Positions 63,701 to 64,000 of a stretch of DNA of 64,000 nucleotides are shown piece by piece. The number at the start of each line of letters is the position of its first letter. Within the stretch, counting starts at the first letter, position 1. Below the pieces are notes generated by a model. It made no database searches. It was given only the letters and a program-made list of their open reading frames with translations, and had not been told where the DNA came from. Origin of the DNA: Hippophae tibetana (Eukaryota; Streptophyta; Magnoliopsida; Rosales; Elaeagnaceae); assembly GCA_037013495.1 (NCBI GenBank), contig JAZDXN010000026.1:62001-126000 (forward strand). Reading direction: 5' to 3'. The position numbers and the translations under genes were made by a program.

Positions 63701-64000
63701 TCAAAAACAAAAAAGCATTTGGTAAATATGAGTTACAACTTTCAATGGAGATAACTTTTGACTCGGGTATCGAAAACACTATTATAATATTTCAAAACGA
63801 AGCTCGTATGAAATTACACAATATATTTTGGTCGCGCAAAGGAAAATCGTTTTTGTACACAAATTACATCGTTTACATCATTTGTCGAGTGTTTAAAGTT
63901 TTGGAAGCACCGTTTTCATTTTACTTACTTCTGTTTTAATTCAATGGGGTATACAGGACATATTGGTGCCAACCTAGGTTTGATTATTTATATTTTCAAT

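Larger units (their letters stand above)
1..64000 (+). repeat. Tandem satellite array, ~363-bp monomer, whole window
   Basis: About 177 head-to-tail copies of one AT-rich monomer fill the window. Starts are phased on the bases after CCAACCTAGGT, and spacings range from about 357 to 368 bp with a mean of 362.7. A typical monomer reads in order: TTGATTATTTATATTTTCAA, a short C/T-rich stretch, an A-run leading into a purine-rich tract, GTCGTTCATATTTTC, A-tracts, ATGAGTTACAACTTTCAA, ATAACTTTTGACTCGGG, TATTATAATA, a variable GGTCGCGCC-like box, ATCGTTTTTGTACCC, TACATCGTTTACATC, CGAGTGTTTAAAG, ACTTACTTCTGGTTTAATTC and AGGAGATATTGGTGCC. All copies are in the same orientation, with no insertion or inversion. 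Most length variation comes from A-run length and a few small indels, such as the 1-base loss giving ACTCGGTATCG. Tandem multimers of this kind are typical of eukaryotic constitutive heterochromatin. The chromosomal location is inferred. Confidence 0.98.
56351..64000 (+). repeat. Diverged satellite monomers, region E
   Basis: Monomers start at 56351, 56715, 57077, 57439, 57805, 58167, 58530, 58894, 59260, 59623, 59986, 60352, 60715, 61079, 61441, 61805, 62168, 62531, 62894, 63256, 63617 and 63980 (truncated by the window end). Apart from one 3-monomer duplication there is no long-range repeat. From about 61 kb the monomers carry many private changes, including GCTGACCTAGGG or TTCTGACGTAGGG in the linker, TTGTAAATATG, GTACTTCCAAGG and irregular indels. 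This suggests sequence close to the array edge, where homogenisation is weak. Confidence 0.85.

Noticed and set aside
139..63980. Telomere-like repeats (CCTAGG, TTAGGG relatives)
   Set aside because: CCTAGG occurs once per monomer as part of a palindrome, not as a tandem short repeat.
1..64000. CRISPR array
   Set aside because: The repeats are about 363 bp with no short repeat/unique spacer alternation, and the spacers would themselves be repeats. This is eukaryotic-style satellite.
1..64000. Embedded transposons, LTRs, inverted monomers or unique genes
   Set aside because: The monomer phase continues without a gap from 139 to 63980, and I found no orientation change and no foreign block.

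Overview
The whole 64 kb window is one uninterrupted, single-orientation array of satellite DNA. I see no gene, no RNA gene, no transposable element and no unique sequence. The repeat unit is AT-rich and averages about 362.7 bp: 176 complete units lie between the first anchor at 139 and the last at 63980, with individual lengths of about 357-368 bp. I phased every monomer on the TTG/TTT that follows the CCAACCTAGGT motif and give the monomer starts region by region.

This is a eukaryotic genome, and the array is most likely centromeric, pericentromeric or subtelomeric heterochromatin. Evidence for this is the megasatellite scale, the near-dinucleosomal monomer, the higher-order repeats (HORs) and the absence of coding content. 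A block in each monomer (ATAACTTTTGACTCGGG and its surroundings) resembles a motif I remember from plant satellites such as soybean CentGm. A plant is therefore my tentative guess, but an insect or other animal cannot be excluded from this window.

Layout. (A) 1 to about 7.1 kb: a 15-monomer HOR of about 5,445 bp; bases 1 to about 4,300 recur almost unchanged at 5,446 to about 9,745. (B) About 7.1 to about 36 kb: a 16-monomer HOR of 5,801-5,805 bp in nearly five consecutive copies. It shares seven monomers (the equivalents of 1958-4495) with HOR A. (C) 34.6 to 45.3 kb: a different 15-monomer HOR (5,439 bp) in two copies, built from four B-type monomers plus eleven new ones; a partial third copy lies at 48.4-50.5 kb. 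(D) 45.3 to 56 kb: a patchwork of 2-, 4-, 6-, 13- and 17-monomer duplications. (E) 56 to 64 kb: mostly diverged monomers with one 3-monomer duplication. Homogenisation therefore falls from left to right, as expected when moving from an array core toward its edge.

Several monomers are head/tail hybrids at HOR junctions, which points to unequal exchange inside monomers. Open reading frames of 60-229 codons are by-products of the repeat. They lack an in-frame ATG at their head, are interrupted differently in different monomers and end at a cluster of stops in the monomer linker.
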